Part shown: in pieces, positions 6,001 through 10,996 of the stretch
Layout of the letters: each line of letters opens with the position of its first letter
Position numbering within the stretch: position 1 is the stretch's first letter
Source: Symbiodinium natans
Lineage: Eukaryota > Sar > Dinophyceae > Suessiales > Symbiodiniaceae
DNA: 13,881 nt
Reading direction: 5' to 3'
Assembly (NCBI GenBank): GCA_905221605.1
Contig: CAJNDS010001577.1
Coordinates: 1-13,881, forward strand
Made by a program: the position numbers and the translations under genes
The notes under the pieces: generated by a model
The model's input: the letters and a program-made list of their open reading frames with translations, nothing else
What the model was told of the DNA's origin: nothing
The model's database searches: none

Positions 6001-7139
6001 GCAGCAGGGGGTACAGCTCGCAAGCAGCCCACTTCCCAAGAAACAACCCCGAGCTGTGTCTCTTAGCTCGGACCAGGAAACCTCACACACACACAGAATT
6101 AAATACGAAATAATCCAAGCAACAGAAAACACGATAAATAGTTTACTTTTTCGCTCGTGGGTTTTGTTGTGTGTTCCGTCTTTTTGGATTTATTGGTGAC
6201 ACACACACACACAGAGGTTCATGTCAAACAGGTTCCGGCGACTCGGGTAAGAGCGTCAGCGAGCGTACCTGTGCACCATGAATTCACGGTGCGTAGCGAC
6301 CACACACCGGAGCGGCCAGAGTAGAACTTCTCATGAGCTCATAGCATCAACCGCAGCAGAGCGCGACGCCAAAAATAGTGTGCAACCCTAAACCCTGAAT
6401 CCTAAACCCTAAGCCCTAAAACCCTAAAACCCTAAAACCCTAAAACCCTAAACCCTAAACCCTAAACCCTAAACCCTAAACCCTAAACCCTAAACCCTAA
6501 ACCCTAAACCCTAAACCCTAAACCCTAAACCCTAAACCCTAAACCCTAAACCCTAAGCCCTGCCCAGAATGTATTCTTAGGGCCAAGGGTCGGTCGGCGG
6601 AAGGGTGTTTTGACTTGCGTTCTCTCGTTCTTTCTGAAGCCTAGAAAGAACCGAGAGATTTAGGGTTTAGGGTTTAGGGGTTAGGGGTTTAGGGTTTAGG
6701 GTTTAGGGTTTAGGGTTTAGGGTTTAGGGATGAGGTAGGGGATCCGATGTACGCGCCCTTAACTTGGGTCCTCTGTTAGACAACCCTTATATACACTAGA
6801 CAGAATAAACGGCCCCTACTTCGGAACCCTTGAAATCCCTTTGAACAAGGGTAAGGAACCATGTTAAGGCCCATGTTTCTAAGCTTAGATTGGGGTTTAG
6901 GGTGTGAACCGGATTTAGGGTTTAGGGACCCTGAAGCCAAAATCGCAGTCGCCAGCAATAGTTTTCTGGAAACTCAAACGGTCAGTTCTAGCAAATGCCC
7001 TATCCCTTATACCCTAAACCCTAAACCCTACATGACGAATCCAGAATCCAAGGCGCACAAAGGCCACGGAAGATGCGGCAAGCAGCAGCAGAAGGCCAGG
7101 CCGTACAAGGCCTCGCCCTCTGGAGGAGCTGGTTGCCAT
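2940..7139 (-). CDS. Multi-exon gene for a J-domain (DnaJ/HSP40) protein, 3' end not in window
   Basis: Composite gene model on the minus strand, reading from 7139 down to 2940. J proteins stimulate the ATPase of an HSP70 partner through the HPD motif between helices II and III. Here helix I, helix II plus HPD, and helices III-IV are encoded by three tiny exons in the right order and compatible phase (4528-4484, 3901-3828, 3033-2940). Upstream exons 7139-7032, 6965-6938, 6640-6564, 6329-6269, 6081-5846 and 5684-~5554 connect with matching phases; the link from 5554 to 4528 is unresolved. The N-terminus looks like a signal peptide followed by a basic stretch, so a plastid or secretory destination is inferred. 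The C-terminus lies beyond position 1 or is truncated. The J-domain is certain by motif; membership of all exons in one transcript is an inference. Confidence 0.6.
3068..3200. repeat. Head-to-head telomere-like palindromes
   Basis: 3106-3165 is a perfect 60-bp palindrome of (TTTAGGG) then (CCCTAAA) units, one pair altered to TTTGGGG/CCCCAAA on both arms, centred on TTTATAAA. A second 20-bp palindrome at 3087-3106 has the same TTTATAAA centre. Both lie in the J-domain intron B-C. Confidence 0.95.
3326..3377. repeat. Short CCCTAAA block
   Basis: Degenerate then perfect CCCTAAA units on the plus strand. The 120-bp island before it (3205-3325) has no recognised coding signal. Confidence 0.9.
3406..3497 (+). 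CDS. Orphan plus-strand exon-like segment inside the J gene intron
   Basis: Acceptor CACATTCTCAG at 3405 and donor TTACAG|GTACCT at 3498 bound a frame reading NVNDADFVAFLRAAEYNKTL then HPIWGFPKLQ. Composition is protein-like and less GC-rich than the J exons, and the opposite strand is broken by stops. Its 3' part overlaps a dispersed repeat found four more times in the window, so it may be part of a mobile element or of a gene fragment carried with it. Function unknown. Confidence 0.35.
3474..3555 (+). repeat. Dispersed repeat family, copy 1
   Basis: Shares TTATTGGGGTCC, GAATCCTAC, TGGGGGTCTAT and TTAGGGT in order with the reverse complement of 7198-7284. Related, more diverged copies lie at 4296-4398, 12512-12578 and 13783-13836. 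Confidence 0.7.
3575..3744 (+). CDS. Orphan plus-strand C-terminal-like segment
   Basis: Open from the acceptor-like AACATAG|G through RFRLSSLVSTAVLSRS, then IKDCDRCKSLHPEWQGSSVE, and CAAFPEMYDPTRKISCC, to TGA at 3742-3744. The Cys spacing (C-x2-C, later single Cys and a terminal C-C) and balanced composition look coding. Lies antisense within the J gene intron. A minus-strand frame also spans it, but has poorer composition. Not recognised. Confidence 0.35.
3750..3806. repeat. CCCTAAA block bounded by 8-bp inverted repeat
   Basis: CCCTAAA units on the plus strand, just after TGCTGAGG (3740-3748) and just before CCTCAGCA (3799-3806), so the block sits in the loop of a possible stem. Follows exon B in the sense direction. 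Confidence 0.8.
3828..3901 (-). CDS. J-domain exon B: helix II and the catalytic HPD loop
   Basis: A 74-nt exon on the minus strand: acceptor GTCAGCTGACAG at 3902, then EIRAAYRARARVDHPD and ISDEPDAQ plus two bases, with a GC donor CAGCA|GCAGCC at 3827. HPD is the invariant tripeptide that triggers HSP70 ATP hydrolysis, and A-Y-R is the usual HSP70-facing helix II surface. The residue before HPD is Asp, where Tyr or Phe is common. Entry phase 0 fits exon A exactly, giving S-T-E-E-E-I-R. Confidence 0.88.
3928..3973. repeat. TTTAGGG block between 14-bp direct repeats
   Basis: About six TTTAGGG units inserted between two copies of AGTCTTGGGGTGCT (3914-3927 and 3974-3987). The repeats do not resemble the heptamer, so this looks like a target-site duplication around an inserted telomere-like block. 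Confidence 0.85.
3973..4190 (+). CDS. Orphan plus-strand coding-like frame in the J gene intron A-B
   Basis: From an AG|G at 3972 the plus strand reads SLGVLNSTGRIFDGEV, then RTKQIFSFSNQWLWTSKLSL, GTGVWRFIQSCKYKALRSED, and LMKKKVISEVLDCSEPLK. It then degrades into the N-P-K-P-L reading of CCCTAAA repeats. About 70 residues of balanced composition and lower GC than the J exons. May be a gene or element fragment; its first codons come from the duplicated 14-bp repeat, so it was joined there after or by the insertion. Not recognised. Confidence 0.35.
4184..4434. repeat. Degenerate CCCTAAA runs around dispersed repeat copy 2
   Basis: 4184-4295 and 4401-4434 are degenerate CCCTAAA/CCCTGAA units. 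Between them, 4296-4398 is copy 2 of the dispersed family (GGGGGCCTTAATAATGAGAAT, then TGGGGGTTTAT and AATTATTCCGACC). Confidence 0.7.
4484..4528 (-). CDS. J-domain exon A: helix I
   Basis: A 45-nt exon on the minus strand with acceptor CCACCCTCTCCAG at 4529 and GC donor GAAGAG|GCGCGG at 4483, phase 0 at both ends. It encodes DPYSVLGVDPDSTEE, the classic J-domain opening (D-x-Y-x-x-L-G-V, then a Ser/Thr-Glu-Glu helix II cap). Flanks are telomere-like on both sides: on the sense strand CCCTAAA precedes it and TTTAGGG follows it. If it is not spliced here, the frame runs on into unrelated ARAARKIGTERF, so the GC donor is the most economical reading. Confidence 0.85.
4539..4627. repeat. TTTAGGG array upstream (sense) of exon A
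   Basis: About twelve TTTAGGG units, mostly perfect, directly next to the splice acceptor of J-domain exon A. In the sense strand these are CCCTAAA, i.e. the pyrimidine-containing part of the intron end. Confidence 0.95.
4628..4887. other. Low-information spacer with C23 tract
   Basis: Contains a run of 23 C at 4705-4727, then A/C-rich sequence and AAGTTGAAAAGTTGGG-like short repeats. No exon or RNA recognised. Confidence 0.6.
4888..5125. repeat. CCCTAAA block and opposed TTTAGGG block
   Basis: 4888-4984 is CCCTAAA on the plus strand, 5058-5125 degenerate TTTAGGG; the exon-like island at 4996-5048 lies between them. Confidence 0.9.
4996..5048 (-). CDS. Possible exon just upstream of the J-domain
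   Basis: After the acceptor CGCTTCTGTAG the minus strand reads SIAQSMLVALPTYDLP, then a possible phase-0 GC donor CCTCCCA|GCTGCG near 4998, or a GT donor GC|GTGTAA. Phase 0 exit would join directly to the D-P-Y of the J-domain. Short and unconfirmed. Confidence 0.35.
5128..5267 (-). CDS. Exon-like island, frame undecided
   Basis: Two minus-strand frames look protein-like. One reads VIGLEIQSMRRLETNFAEAS from the AG|GTT acceptor at 5273. The other reads GDPVDETTRNQLCRSLSRPL, then LEIRQIMENTLTATVPPL. The plus strand is open as well. The position between exon 6 and the J-domain exons makes it likely to be an exon of the same gene, but I cannot choose the frame or the borders from sequence alone. 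Confidence 0.3.
5268..5396 (-). repeat. 84-bp segment bounded by 13-bp direct repeats (possible introner)
   Basis: AACCTTACCAGCG is found at 5268-5280 and again at 5352-5364; on the minus strand this is CGCTGGTAAGGTT, which carries a consensus-like GTAAGG donor and an AG|GTT acceptor. Splicing from within one copy to the other would remove 84 nt and restore a single copy. Flanking minus-strand sequence is exon-like on both sides (short CTTTGACAACGCTG upstream, coding-like frames downstream). Confidence 0.45.
5389..5548. repeat. Opposed telomere-like blocks
   Basis: 5389-5422 reads TTTAGGG-like and 5496-5548 reads CCCTAAA on the plus strand, flanking the possible hydrophobic exon at 5433-5487. 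Confidence 0.85.
5433..5487 (-). CDS. Possible hydrophobic exon
   Basis: Minus strand after GCCCAG reads FVFVSFLWGAGIVFQD, a membrane-segment-like run, ending near A|GTCTAACC. The entry phase would fit exon 6 with the GC donor at 5554. All three frames are open over this short stretch, so it is a candidate only. Confidence 0.25.
5554..5684 (-). CDS. Exon 6: Trp/Ala/Leu-rich segment
   Basis: Acceptor GGGATCAG|GTG at 5685 is in phase 0, matching exon 5. The frame reads VQLSLPPRWEAFALAWPEGI, then WRLGAISDIGLAAAPEGVQG and LRE. The 3' border is uncertain; GAGTT|GCTTTT at 5554 is one GC-donor option. The plus strand also has a shorter open frame here, which I regard as the antisense shadow. No family is recognised. 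Confidence 0.5.
5695..5835. repeat. CCCTAAA block between exons 5 and 6
   Basis: 5695-5762 is CCCTAAA with variants CCCTGAA and CCCTAAG; 5763-5822 is unassigned; a single unit recurs at 5826-5835. Confidence 0.9.
5846..6081 (-). CDS. Exon 5 (236 nt): longest exon, Leu/Ala-rich helical region
   Basis: Acceptor is GTGTGTGTGAG|GT at 6082 and donor is GGCAAT|GTAAAG at 5845. Entry needs one base from before and exit is phase 0. The frame runs FLVRAKRHSSGLFLGKWAAC, then ELYPLLRALSHSRAAYPFL, AQLAAALAEDRLFASFWGLP, and CVLSCVAVTEEEGAKGN. This has normal amino-acid balance and amphipathic or hydrophobic helices, possibly one or two membrane-associated segments. Two other minus-strand frames are open too, but give Cys/Ser/Arg-skewed products. 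No family is recognised. Confidence 0.55.
6082..6268. other. Intron 4 with (CA)n tracts
   Basis: Intron between exons 4 and 5 with (CA)7 near 6082-6096 and (CA)8 near 6199-6213. On the sense strand the (GT)n forms the acceptor tract. Confidence 0.5.
6269..6329 (-). CDS. Exon 4 (61 nt) of the J-domain gene model
   Basis: The frame reads KFYSGRSGVWSLRTVNSWCT plus one base, ending at a good donor CACAG|GTACGC (6268). Acceptor is CTCATGAG at 6330. The remaining base plus the first two of exon 5 make a Gly codon, so the phases match. The intron to exon 5 is 187 bp and holds two (CA/GT)n stretches and no telomere-like repeats. Confidence 0.5.
6385..6561. repeat. Long CCCTAAA array (intron 3)
   Basis: First CCCTAAG and CCCTAAAA variants, then about seventeen perfect CCCTAAA units from ~6440 to 6555. 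Starts the intron after exon 3 on the sense strand as TTTAGGG. Confidence 0.97.
6564..6640 (-). CDS. Exon 3 (77 nt): basic, Thr/Pro-rich segment
   Basis: A strong minus-strand acceptor TTCTTTCTAG at 6641 is followed by a frame reading FRKNERTQVKTPFRRPTLGP then KNTFW. It ends TTCTGG|GCAGGG, a GC donor, in phase 0. The segment is rich in K, R, T and P without acidic clusters, which would suit a transit peptide after the signal peptide of exon 1. A second frame beginning ASERTRERKS is also open, so the frame is chosen by phase with the neighbours. Confidence 0.45.
6641..6937 (-). repeat. Intron 2 with 8-bp direct repeats at its borders, filled with heptamers
   Basis: GGCTTCAG occurs at 6931-6938, spanning the donor, and at 6634-6641, spanning the acceptor, on the minus strand. 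Direct repeats at both intron ends are the footprint expected of an introner, an intron inserted with target-site duplication. The intron contains two telomere-like blocks (6890-6927 and 6658-6730). Between them (6735-6860) is about 125 bp of unassigned sequence with no coding signal. Confidence 0.45.
6658..6730. repeat. TTTAGGG array at the end of intron 2
   Basis: About ten units, two with an extra G. Confidence 0.95.
6938..6965 (-). CDS. Exon 2 (28 nt) of the J-domain gene model
   Basis: Minus-strand acceptor GAGTTTCCAG at 6966 is followed by codons for K-T-I-A-G-D-C-D-F and one further base. The following intron would start GCTTCAGG (GC donor) and end CTAG at 6641. Phase 0 entry fits exon 1 and phase 1 exit fits exon 3. 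All three frames are open in so short a stretch, so this micro-exon rests on splice-phase fit only. Confidence 0.35.
7032..7139 (-). CDS. Exon 1: start codon and signal-peptide-like leader
   Basis: Thirty-six codons from ATG at 7139. The product begins MATSSSRGRGLVRP, then a five-leucine core and AASSVAFVRLGF. This has a basic n-region, a hydrophobic h-region and small residues before an A-F-V-R stretch. In peridinin dinoflagellates plastid leaders carry a signal peptide followed by a transit peptide that often starts with a Phe (FVAP-like) motif; the fit is suggestive, not proof. The exon would end ATTCGTCAT|GTAGGG in phase 0, and the intron begins with telomere-like TTTAGGG repeats. The start was chosen because a pyrimidine tract plus AG lies just upstream and because the hydrophobic core follows directly. 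Confidence 0.55.
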
Positions 7140-7151
7140 GAGGAGGACAGC

Positions 7152-7178
7152 TCTAGGCAGGAAGAAGATGGGAGGCTT
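7152..7178 (-). promoter_or_regulatory. Candidate spliced-leader (trans-splice) acceptor upstream of the ATG
   Basis: On the minus strand CCCATCTTCTTCCTGCCTAG ends at 7153, so AG lies 13 nt before the ATG at 7139. Dinoflagellate nuclear mRNAs receive a 22-nt spliced leader at such pyrimidine-plus-AG sites. It could equally be an ordinary cis acceptor of a 5' UTR intron. Confidence 0.45.
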
Positions 7179-7197
7179 ATGCAAAAAAGGGCCCTAA

Positions 7198-7284
7198 ACC
7201 CTAAGATAGACCCCCAACATCGTAGGATTCCCTAATAATAAGGACCCCAATAAGGTGCAATTTCGGAAAACCCTGAAATATGGG
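7198..7284 (-). repeat. Dispersed repeat family, copy 3 (inverted)
   Basis: Reverse complement carries ACCTTATTGGGGTCC, AGGGAATCCTAC, TTGGGGGTCTAT and TTAGGGT, aligned with few gaps to 3474-3555. Lies directly upstream of the J gene start on the minus strand. Confidence 0.7.
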
Positions 7285-7378
7285 AGGCTACTCCGCAGCC
7301 CCGTCAAAGGACGCTAGATAAACCCTCAACTTCCTGAGGCCCGCAACCCGTGCCCACCTAGTTGAGGTTGCTGCTACA
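7285..7378. other. Unassigned spacer upstream of the minus-strand gene
   Basis: Ninety-four bp of unique-looking sequence before the 7379 array. No TATA-like element or ORF is evident. Confidence 0.4.
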
Positions 7379-7497
7379 CCCTAAACCCTAAACCCTAAAC
7401 CCTAAACCCTAAACCCTAAACCCTAAACCCTAAACCCTAAACCCTAAACCCTAAACCCTAAACCCTAAACCCTAAACCCTAAACCCTAAACCCTAAC
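7379..7497. repeat. Perfect CCCTAAA array
   Basis: About 17 uninterrupted CCCTAAA units, the cleanest C-strand array in the window. Confidence 0.98.
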
Positions 7498-7616
7498 TAT
7501 GATCCCAAGGTGCAGGTCCCCGGGCTCAAGCCTGCCAATTCGAGCCCAGCTGCAAGGAGTCTGTCCCTCTGAAGCCTCCTACTTGGAGGTTCATTGGGTA
7601 CTTAAAACCCCGGAAA
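7498..7616. other. Exon-like island, strand undecided, ending in an inverted-repeat arm
   Basis: The minus strand reads GQTPCSWARIGRLEPGDLHL after an AG; the plus strand reads VPGLKPANSSPAARSLSL and stops. Neither is convincing alone. 7578-7611 is one arm of an inverted repeat whose partner is at 7942-7975. Confidence 0.25.
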
Positions 7617-7975
7617 GGTTTAGGGTTTAGGGTTTAGGGTTTAGGGTTTAGGGTTTAGGGTTTAGGGTTTAGGGTTTAGGGTTTAGGGTTTAGGGTTTAG
7701 GGTTTAGGGTTTAGGGTTTAGAGTTTAGGGTTTACGGTTTAGGGTTTAGGGTTTAGGGTTTAGGGTTTGGGGTTTGGGGTTTAGGGTTTAGGGTTTAGGG
7801 TTTAGGGTTTGGGGTTTAGGATTTAGGGTTTAGGGTTCAGGGTTCAGGGTTCAGGGTTTAGGGTTAGGGTTTACCCCAACTATGATGGCACTTATGAGTC
7901 TCCCAAGTCCCCTAAGTGGGTGAAACGTGGACCTATCATCTGGGGTTAAGTACCTATGAAGAACCTCCAAGTAGG
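7578..7975. repeat. Imperfect 34-bp inverted repeats flanking a TTTAGGG array
   Basis: Reverse complement of 7578-7611 (GGGGTTTTAAGTACCC, then AATGAACCTCCAAGTAGG) matches 7942-7975 (GGGGTTAAGTACC, then TATGAAGAACCTCCAAGTAGG) with small gaps. Enclosed is the long array at 7617-7874. Confidence 0.8.
7617..7874. repeat. Long TTTAGGG array
   Basis: About 37 units; the first ~14 are perfect, later ones include TTTAGAG, TTTACGG, TTTGGGG and TTCAGGG variants, so the 3' half is more mutated. Confidence 0.97.
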
Positions 7976-7980
7976 GTTTT

Positions 7981-8165
7981 GGTGCTTTAGGGCTTTAGGG
8001 GTCTTAGGTTATAGGGCTTAGGGTTCAGGATTCAGGGGCCTTCGGGGCCTTCGGGGCCTTCGGGGCCTTCGGGGCCTTCGGGGCCTTAGGGGCCTTAGGG
8101 GACTTAGGGGACTTAGGGGACTTAGGGGACTTAGCTTAGGCTTAGGGTTTAGGGGTCTTCGGGCA
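7981..8165. repeat. Degenerate G-rich heptamers with a 9-bp minisatellite
   Basis: 8041-8130 is a clean nonamer array: five TTCGGGGCC, one TTAGGGGCC, four TTAGGGGAC. Flanks are degenerate TTTAGGG-like sequence, suggesting that the nonamer arose from it. Confidence 0.95.
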
Positions 8166-8422
8166 TAGGGTTTGGGGCGGTGATGCTGGGTTTCTGCAAT
8201 GAGAAGACTCTTGGGCTTTATCTTGCAGTCCCAAGATTGGGGATCTAGCCTGCCCCCCCAACCTTCCAGAAACCCTCGAAGCCCCTCCCGTCAGATTTGT
8301 GGGTTAAAAAACCATAAGCTTAAAGCCTCCAACACCTGAGCCACAGAAGGCCAGGTTCCACAAACACCCACCCACTATGAGGAATTTCTAGCCACCATCA
8401 CTCATGGCCCACCTAGCCACGA
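8166..8422. other. Unassigned spacer
   Basis: About 255 bp with a short plus-strand frame (MLGFCNEKTLGLYLAVPRLG, stop at 8249) and acceptor-like sites on both strands. No recognisable product. Confidence 0.35.
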
Positions 8423-8470
8423 CACCCCCCGAAGCCCTAAACCCTAGACCCTAAACCCTAAACCCTAGCC
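8423..8470. repeat. Short CCCTAAA block
   Basis: CCCTAAA/CCCTAGA units on the plus strand. Confidence 0.9.
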
Positions 8471-8477
8471 CTGGGCG

Positions 8478-8555
8478 CCCCCGGCCTCCCACTTTACACG
8501 ATAAGGGCACGTCCTCGCCAGCCCAGGGCCAGACAGGTGAGGAACTTCAGCTTCG
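8478..8555. other. Exon-like island, strand undecided
   Basis: Plus strand has HDKGTSSPAQGQT ending at a good donor CAGACAG|GTGAGG near 8543; minus strand reads KLKFLTCLALGWRGRALIV. Either may be an exon; nothing links them to a neighbour. Confidence 0.25.
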
Positions 8556-8561
8556 AGAGTT

Positions 8562-8883
8562 TGGGGTTTAGGGTTTAGGGGTAGGGTTTAGGGTTTAGGG
8601 TTTAGGGTTTAGGGTTCAGGGTTCAGGGTTTAGGGCTTAGGGTTTGGGGTTTAGGGTTTAGGGTTTAGGGTCTAGGGTTTAGGGTTTAGGGTCTCAGGGG
8701 ACTCTTCCTCGGAACATTGAGGTTGTGCCTTGGGTTTGGGGGGCCCTTTTTGAGTTGTTTTAAGGACATGAAAGGGCTTAGGGTTTAGGGTTTAGGGTTT
8801 AGGGTTTAGGGTTTAGGGTTTAGGGTTTAGGGTTTAGGGTTTAGGGTTTAGGGTTTGGGTTTTAGGGTTTAGGGTTTAGGGGT
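8562..8883. repeat. Two TTTAGGG arrays
   Basis: 8562-8694 (with TTCAGGG, TCTAGGG and TTTGGGG variants) and 8777-8883 (mostly perfect), separated by ~80 bp of unassigned sequence. Confidence 0.95.
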
Positions 8884-9344
8884 GCAGCCTTGAGCCCTGG
8901 ACCCTGAACCCGAAAACTGACAAACATCAAAGCTTAGTTCCAGGATTTCGGTGTCATGTTCGCTGTACTCCCCTTAGAAACTCGATAAACGTAATATTCA
9001 GAACACTCCCTTGGATTCTGTATTATTAAAAACAACAAACCCGAAGGGGGCTATAGCGTTTTGGTTTAGGGCTCAGGGTCCATGGAATGACTTGGTGGTG
9101 AGTTGTGCTTTGAAGGTTCAAAACAGGAGCCCGTATGAGAACGGAGATGTTGAGTCGGGCACATGGCAAACACGGGCAGTATAGGCAGATACTAGTACTA
9201 TGGCGAACTGTTTGGGGTGTAGGTTAGGGTCCTTAGCAAGTTCAATATAAGTGCTACCGCCGCCCACCCAAAAACATCCATTCTATTGCAATAGGACCCC
9301 ACCTTGCCAAAACTAACACCCCGCCCCCACGCCGAACTCCAAAA
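8884..9344. other. Unassigned 460-bp spacer
   Basis: Mixed-composition, mostly unique-looking sequence with one or two isolated heptamers. No long ORF, tRNA or recognisable motif; it may hold a promoter or a decayed copy of the dispersed family (weak match near 8980-9055). Confidence 0.4.
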
Positions 9345-9530
9345 CCCAAAACCCAAAACCCAAAACCCTAAACCCTAAACCCTCTGAAACCCTAGCACGA
9401 GCTTCGGGCCCCTCCTCACATCCGTCTTGAAGATGCGCCTCCACAAACGGCCCAACCCCTAAACCACTAACCACCCTAAACCCTATAAACCCCTCCTCAA
9501 CCCCTAACCCCCTAAACCCCTAAACCCTAA
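9345..9530. repeat. Degenerate C-rich heptamers
   Basis: ACCCAAA, CCCTAAA and CCCCTAAA variants at 9345-9392 and 9457-9530 around a ~65-bp GC-rich island; both strands of the island are open. Confidence 0.8.
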
Positions 9531-9539
9531 TCTGGAGCG

Positions 9540-9940
9540 GGGATGGCTTTCGAGCTTCGGGTTTGGGGCTTGGGGTTTAGGGTTTTGGGAGGTTAGGGGC
9601 AGAGGGGGCTTGGGGGGGCTTTAGGGCTTTGGGCTTTTGGGGGTCGAGGGTGTTTGAGGATTAGGGGCTTGGCTGGCTTGGGCGCTGAGCTAAGCAAGGG
9701 AGCAGAGCTGTAACTGTGGGGTTCTAGAGGGGTGCATTGTACCCCAAATTACATACTCAGCTGTGGTGGTTTTGTGTTTGGGTTCGGGCTTGGGGTTTCG
9801 CGTTTAGGGTTTGAGGATTGGAGCTTAGGTCTTGTGGGTTTGGGTTAAGAGTTCGGGGTTTTGAGGGGGTTTAGGTGTGGGTTAAGGGTTAGGAGTTTAG
9901 GGTATGCATCGTTTGAGGGTTTGGGGTTTAGTAGAACTTC
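9540..9940. repeat. Strongly degenerate G-rich telomere-like sequence
   Basis: G/T-rich sequence with scattered TTTAGGG, TTGGGGTTT and GGGCTTTAGG words, apparently old heptamer array. No coding signal. Multiple G-runs could form quadruplexes. Confidence 0.6.
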
Positions 9941-9947
9941 CAGCTGC

Positions 9948-10010
9948 GGTGGAAACCGGAGTCCCGAACCACAACCTTACAGACTGCAGCTCTACGCCAC
10001 CCCTCTGCCA
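9948..10010 (-). other. tRNA-like element with A-box and B-box resemblance
   Basis: On the minus strand TGGCGTAGAGCTGCAG resembles a pol III A box and GTGGTTCGGGACTCC a B box, with a possible 5-bp anticodon-like stem around CTGTAAG between them. The T arm is too short and the acceptor ends do not pair, so it is not a functional tRNA. It may be a SINE head or tRNA pseudogene. Confidence 0.3.
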
Positions 10011-10020
10011 TCCAAACCTG

Positions 10021-10315
10021 TAAGCCCGAAACTCTAAACCGTAAAGCCCCACACCCCAAACCCCAAACCCTAAACCCTATACCCCACAACCCTAAACCCT
10101 AAACCCAATACGGCCTGTTGAGCCTCAAGCCCCTCTCGAATAACGCGTCTAAGCCCATAAGGTTTATAGAGTTTATGGGGTTTACAGAGTTGACAGGGCT
10201 TATAGGACTTATATGGTTTAGGGGTTTGAGGGCTTCGATAGGGCATAGACGGGATAGGGTTTGGGGTTTAGGGTCTACAGGGTTTGCGGTTTAGGGTGTG
10301 CGGCTTAGGGTTTGC
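10021..10315. repeat. Opposed degenerate telomere-like blocks
   Basis: 10021-10110 is CCCTAAA-like, 10165-10315 degenerate TTTAGGG/TTTATGGGG. The 55 bp between are unassigned. Confidence 0.75.
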
Positions 10316-10421
10316 TCTTTACGGATTTCCTCTCAAGGTTGGAGTTCTTATATGAGGGATTCAGAGTTGGAGCCCGCTGCATTCACTAGTTCTTGTTGAA
10401 TCTTCTAAAACCCCGCCTTCT

Positions 10422-10422
<1 letters not shown>

Positions 10423-10476
<54 letters not shown>

Positions 10477-10492
10477 CGTATATATACATACA
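10423..10492. repeat. (CA)20 - (TA)n compound microsatellite
   Basis: About twenty CA from 10423 to 10462, then TA repeats with ACGTA to ~10492. Confidence 0.98.
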
Positions 10493-10562
10493 GAAGAACT
10501 CATAAATAACCCGTCCCCATTCCCACCCCCACCCCCCCACCCGCCGCCGCCCGCAAACCCTG

Positions 10563-10680
10563 AAGCCTATCCTAAACCTCCCAACAGCCGGTAAAGGAAT
10601 CCATGCAAAGCTGCAGCTCCAGATCCGGGGGCCGGGCGTCTTGGCCACCGCACGAAGGGGAGTGGGCGGCATGGATGGGA
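10563..10680. other. GC-rich exon-like island, strand undecided
   Basis: The minus strand reads SIHAAHSPSCGGQDARPPDL then ELQLCMDSFTG; the plus strand reads LQIRGPGVLATARRGVGGMD after GCTGCAG. Several frames are open. The block has the size and GC content of the J gene exons, but I cannot orient it. Confidence 0.25.
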
Positions 10681-10683
10681 TTC

Positions 10684-10996
10684 AGGGTTTAGGGTTTAGG
10701 GTTTAGGGTTTAGGGTTTAGGGTTTAGGGGTTAGGGTTTAGGGTTTAGGGTTTAGGGTTTAGGGTTTAGGGTTTAAGGTTTAGGTTTAGGGTTTTAGGTT
10801 TAGGGTTTTAGGGTTTAGGGTCTTAGGGGTTTTGGTTTAGGGTTTTGGTTTAGGGTTTTGGTTTAGGGTTTAGGGTTTAGGGTTTAGGGTTTAGGGTTTA
10901 GGGTATAGGGTTTAGGGTTTAGGGTTTAGGGTTTAGGGTTTAGGGTTTAGGGTTTAGGGTTTAGGGATTCAATGATTAGGGTTTAGGATTTAGGAT
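10684..10996. repeat. Longest TTTAGGG array, with GGGATTCA at both ends
   Basis: About 42 units with variants (TTTAAGG, TTTTGGTTTAGGG, TATAGGG). GGGATTCA occurs at 10677-10684 and 10964-10971, a possible target-site duplication partly made of array bases. Confidence 0.9.

Noticed and set aside
5834-6132. Three overlapping minus-strand ORFs as separate genes
   Set aside because: They are three frames of one exon; only one has balanced composition and phase-matched splice sites.
6385-6561. True chromosome end (terminal telomere)
   Set aside because: Blocks face both ways and are flanked by unique sequence and exons on both sides, so they are interstitial.
6950-7235. 124-residue plus-strand ORF starting at 6861
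   Set aside because: It is antisense to the leader exon 1 and exon 2 of the minus-strand gene and contains translated heptamers; the minus strand has a start, leader and splice signals.
10361-10672. 103-residue minus-strand ORF
   Set aside because: Its lower half is (CA)n/(TA)n read as Cys-Val and Ile-Tyr; only the GC-rich upper part could be an exon, and its strand is unsure.
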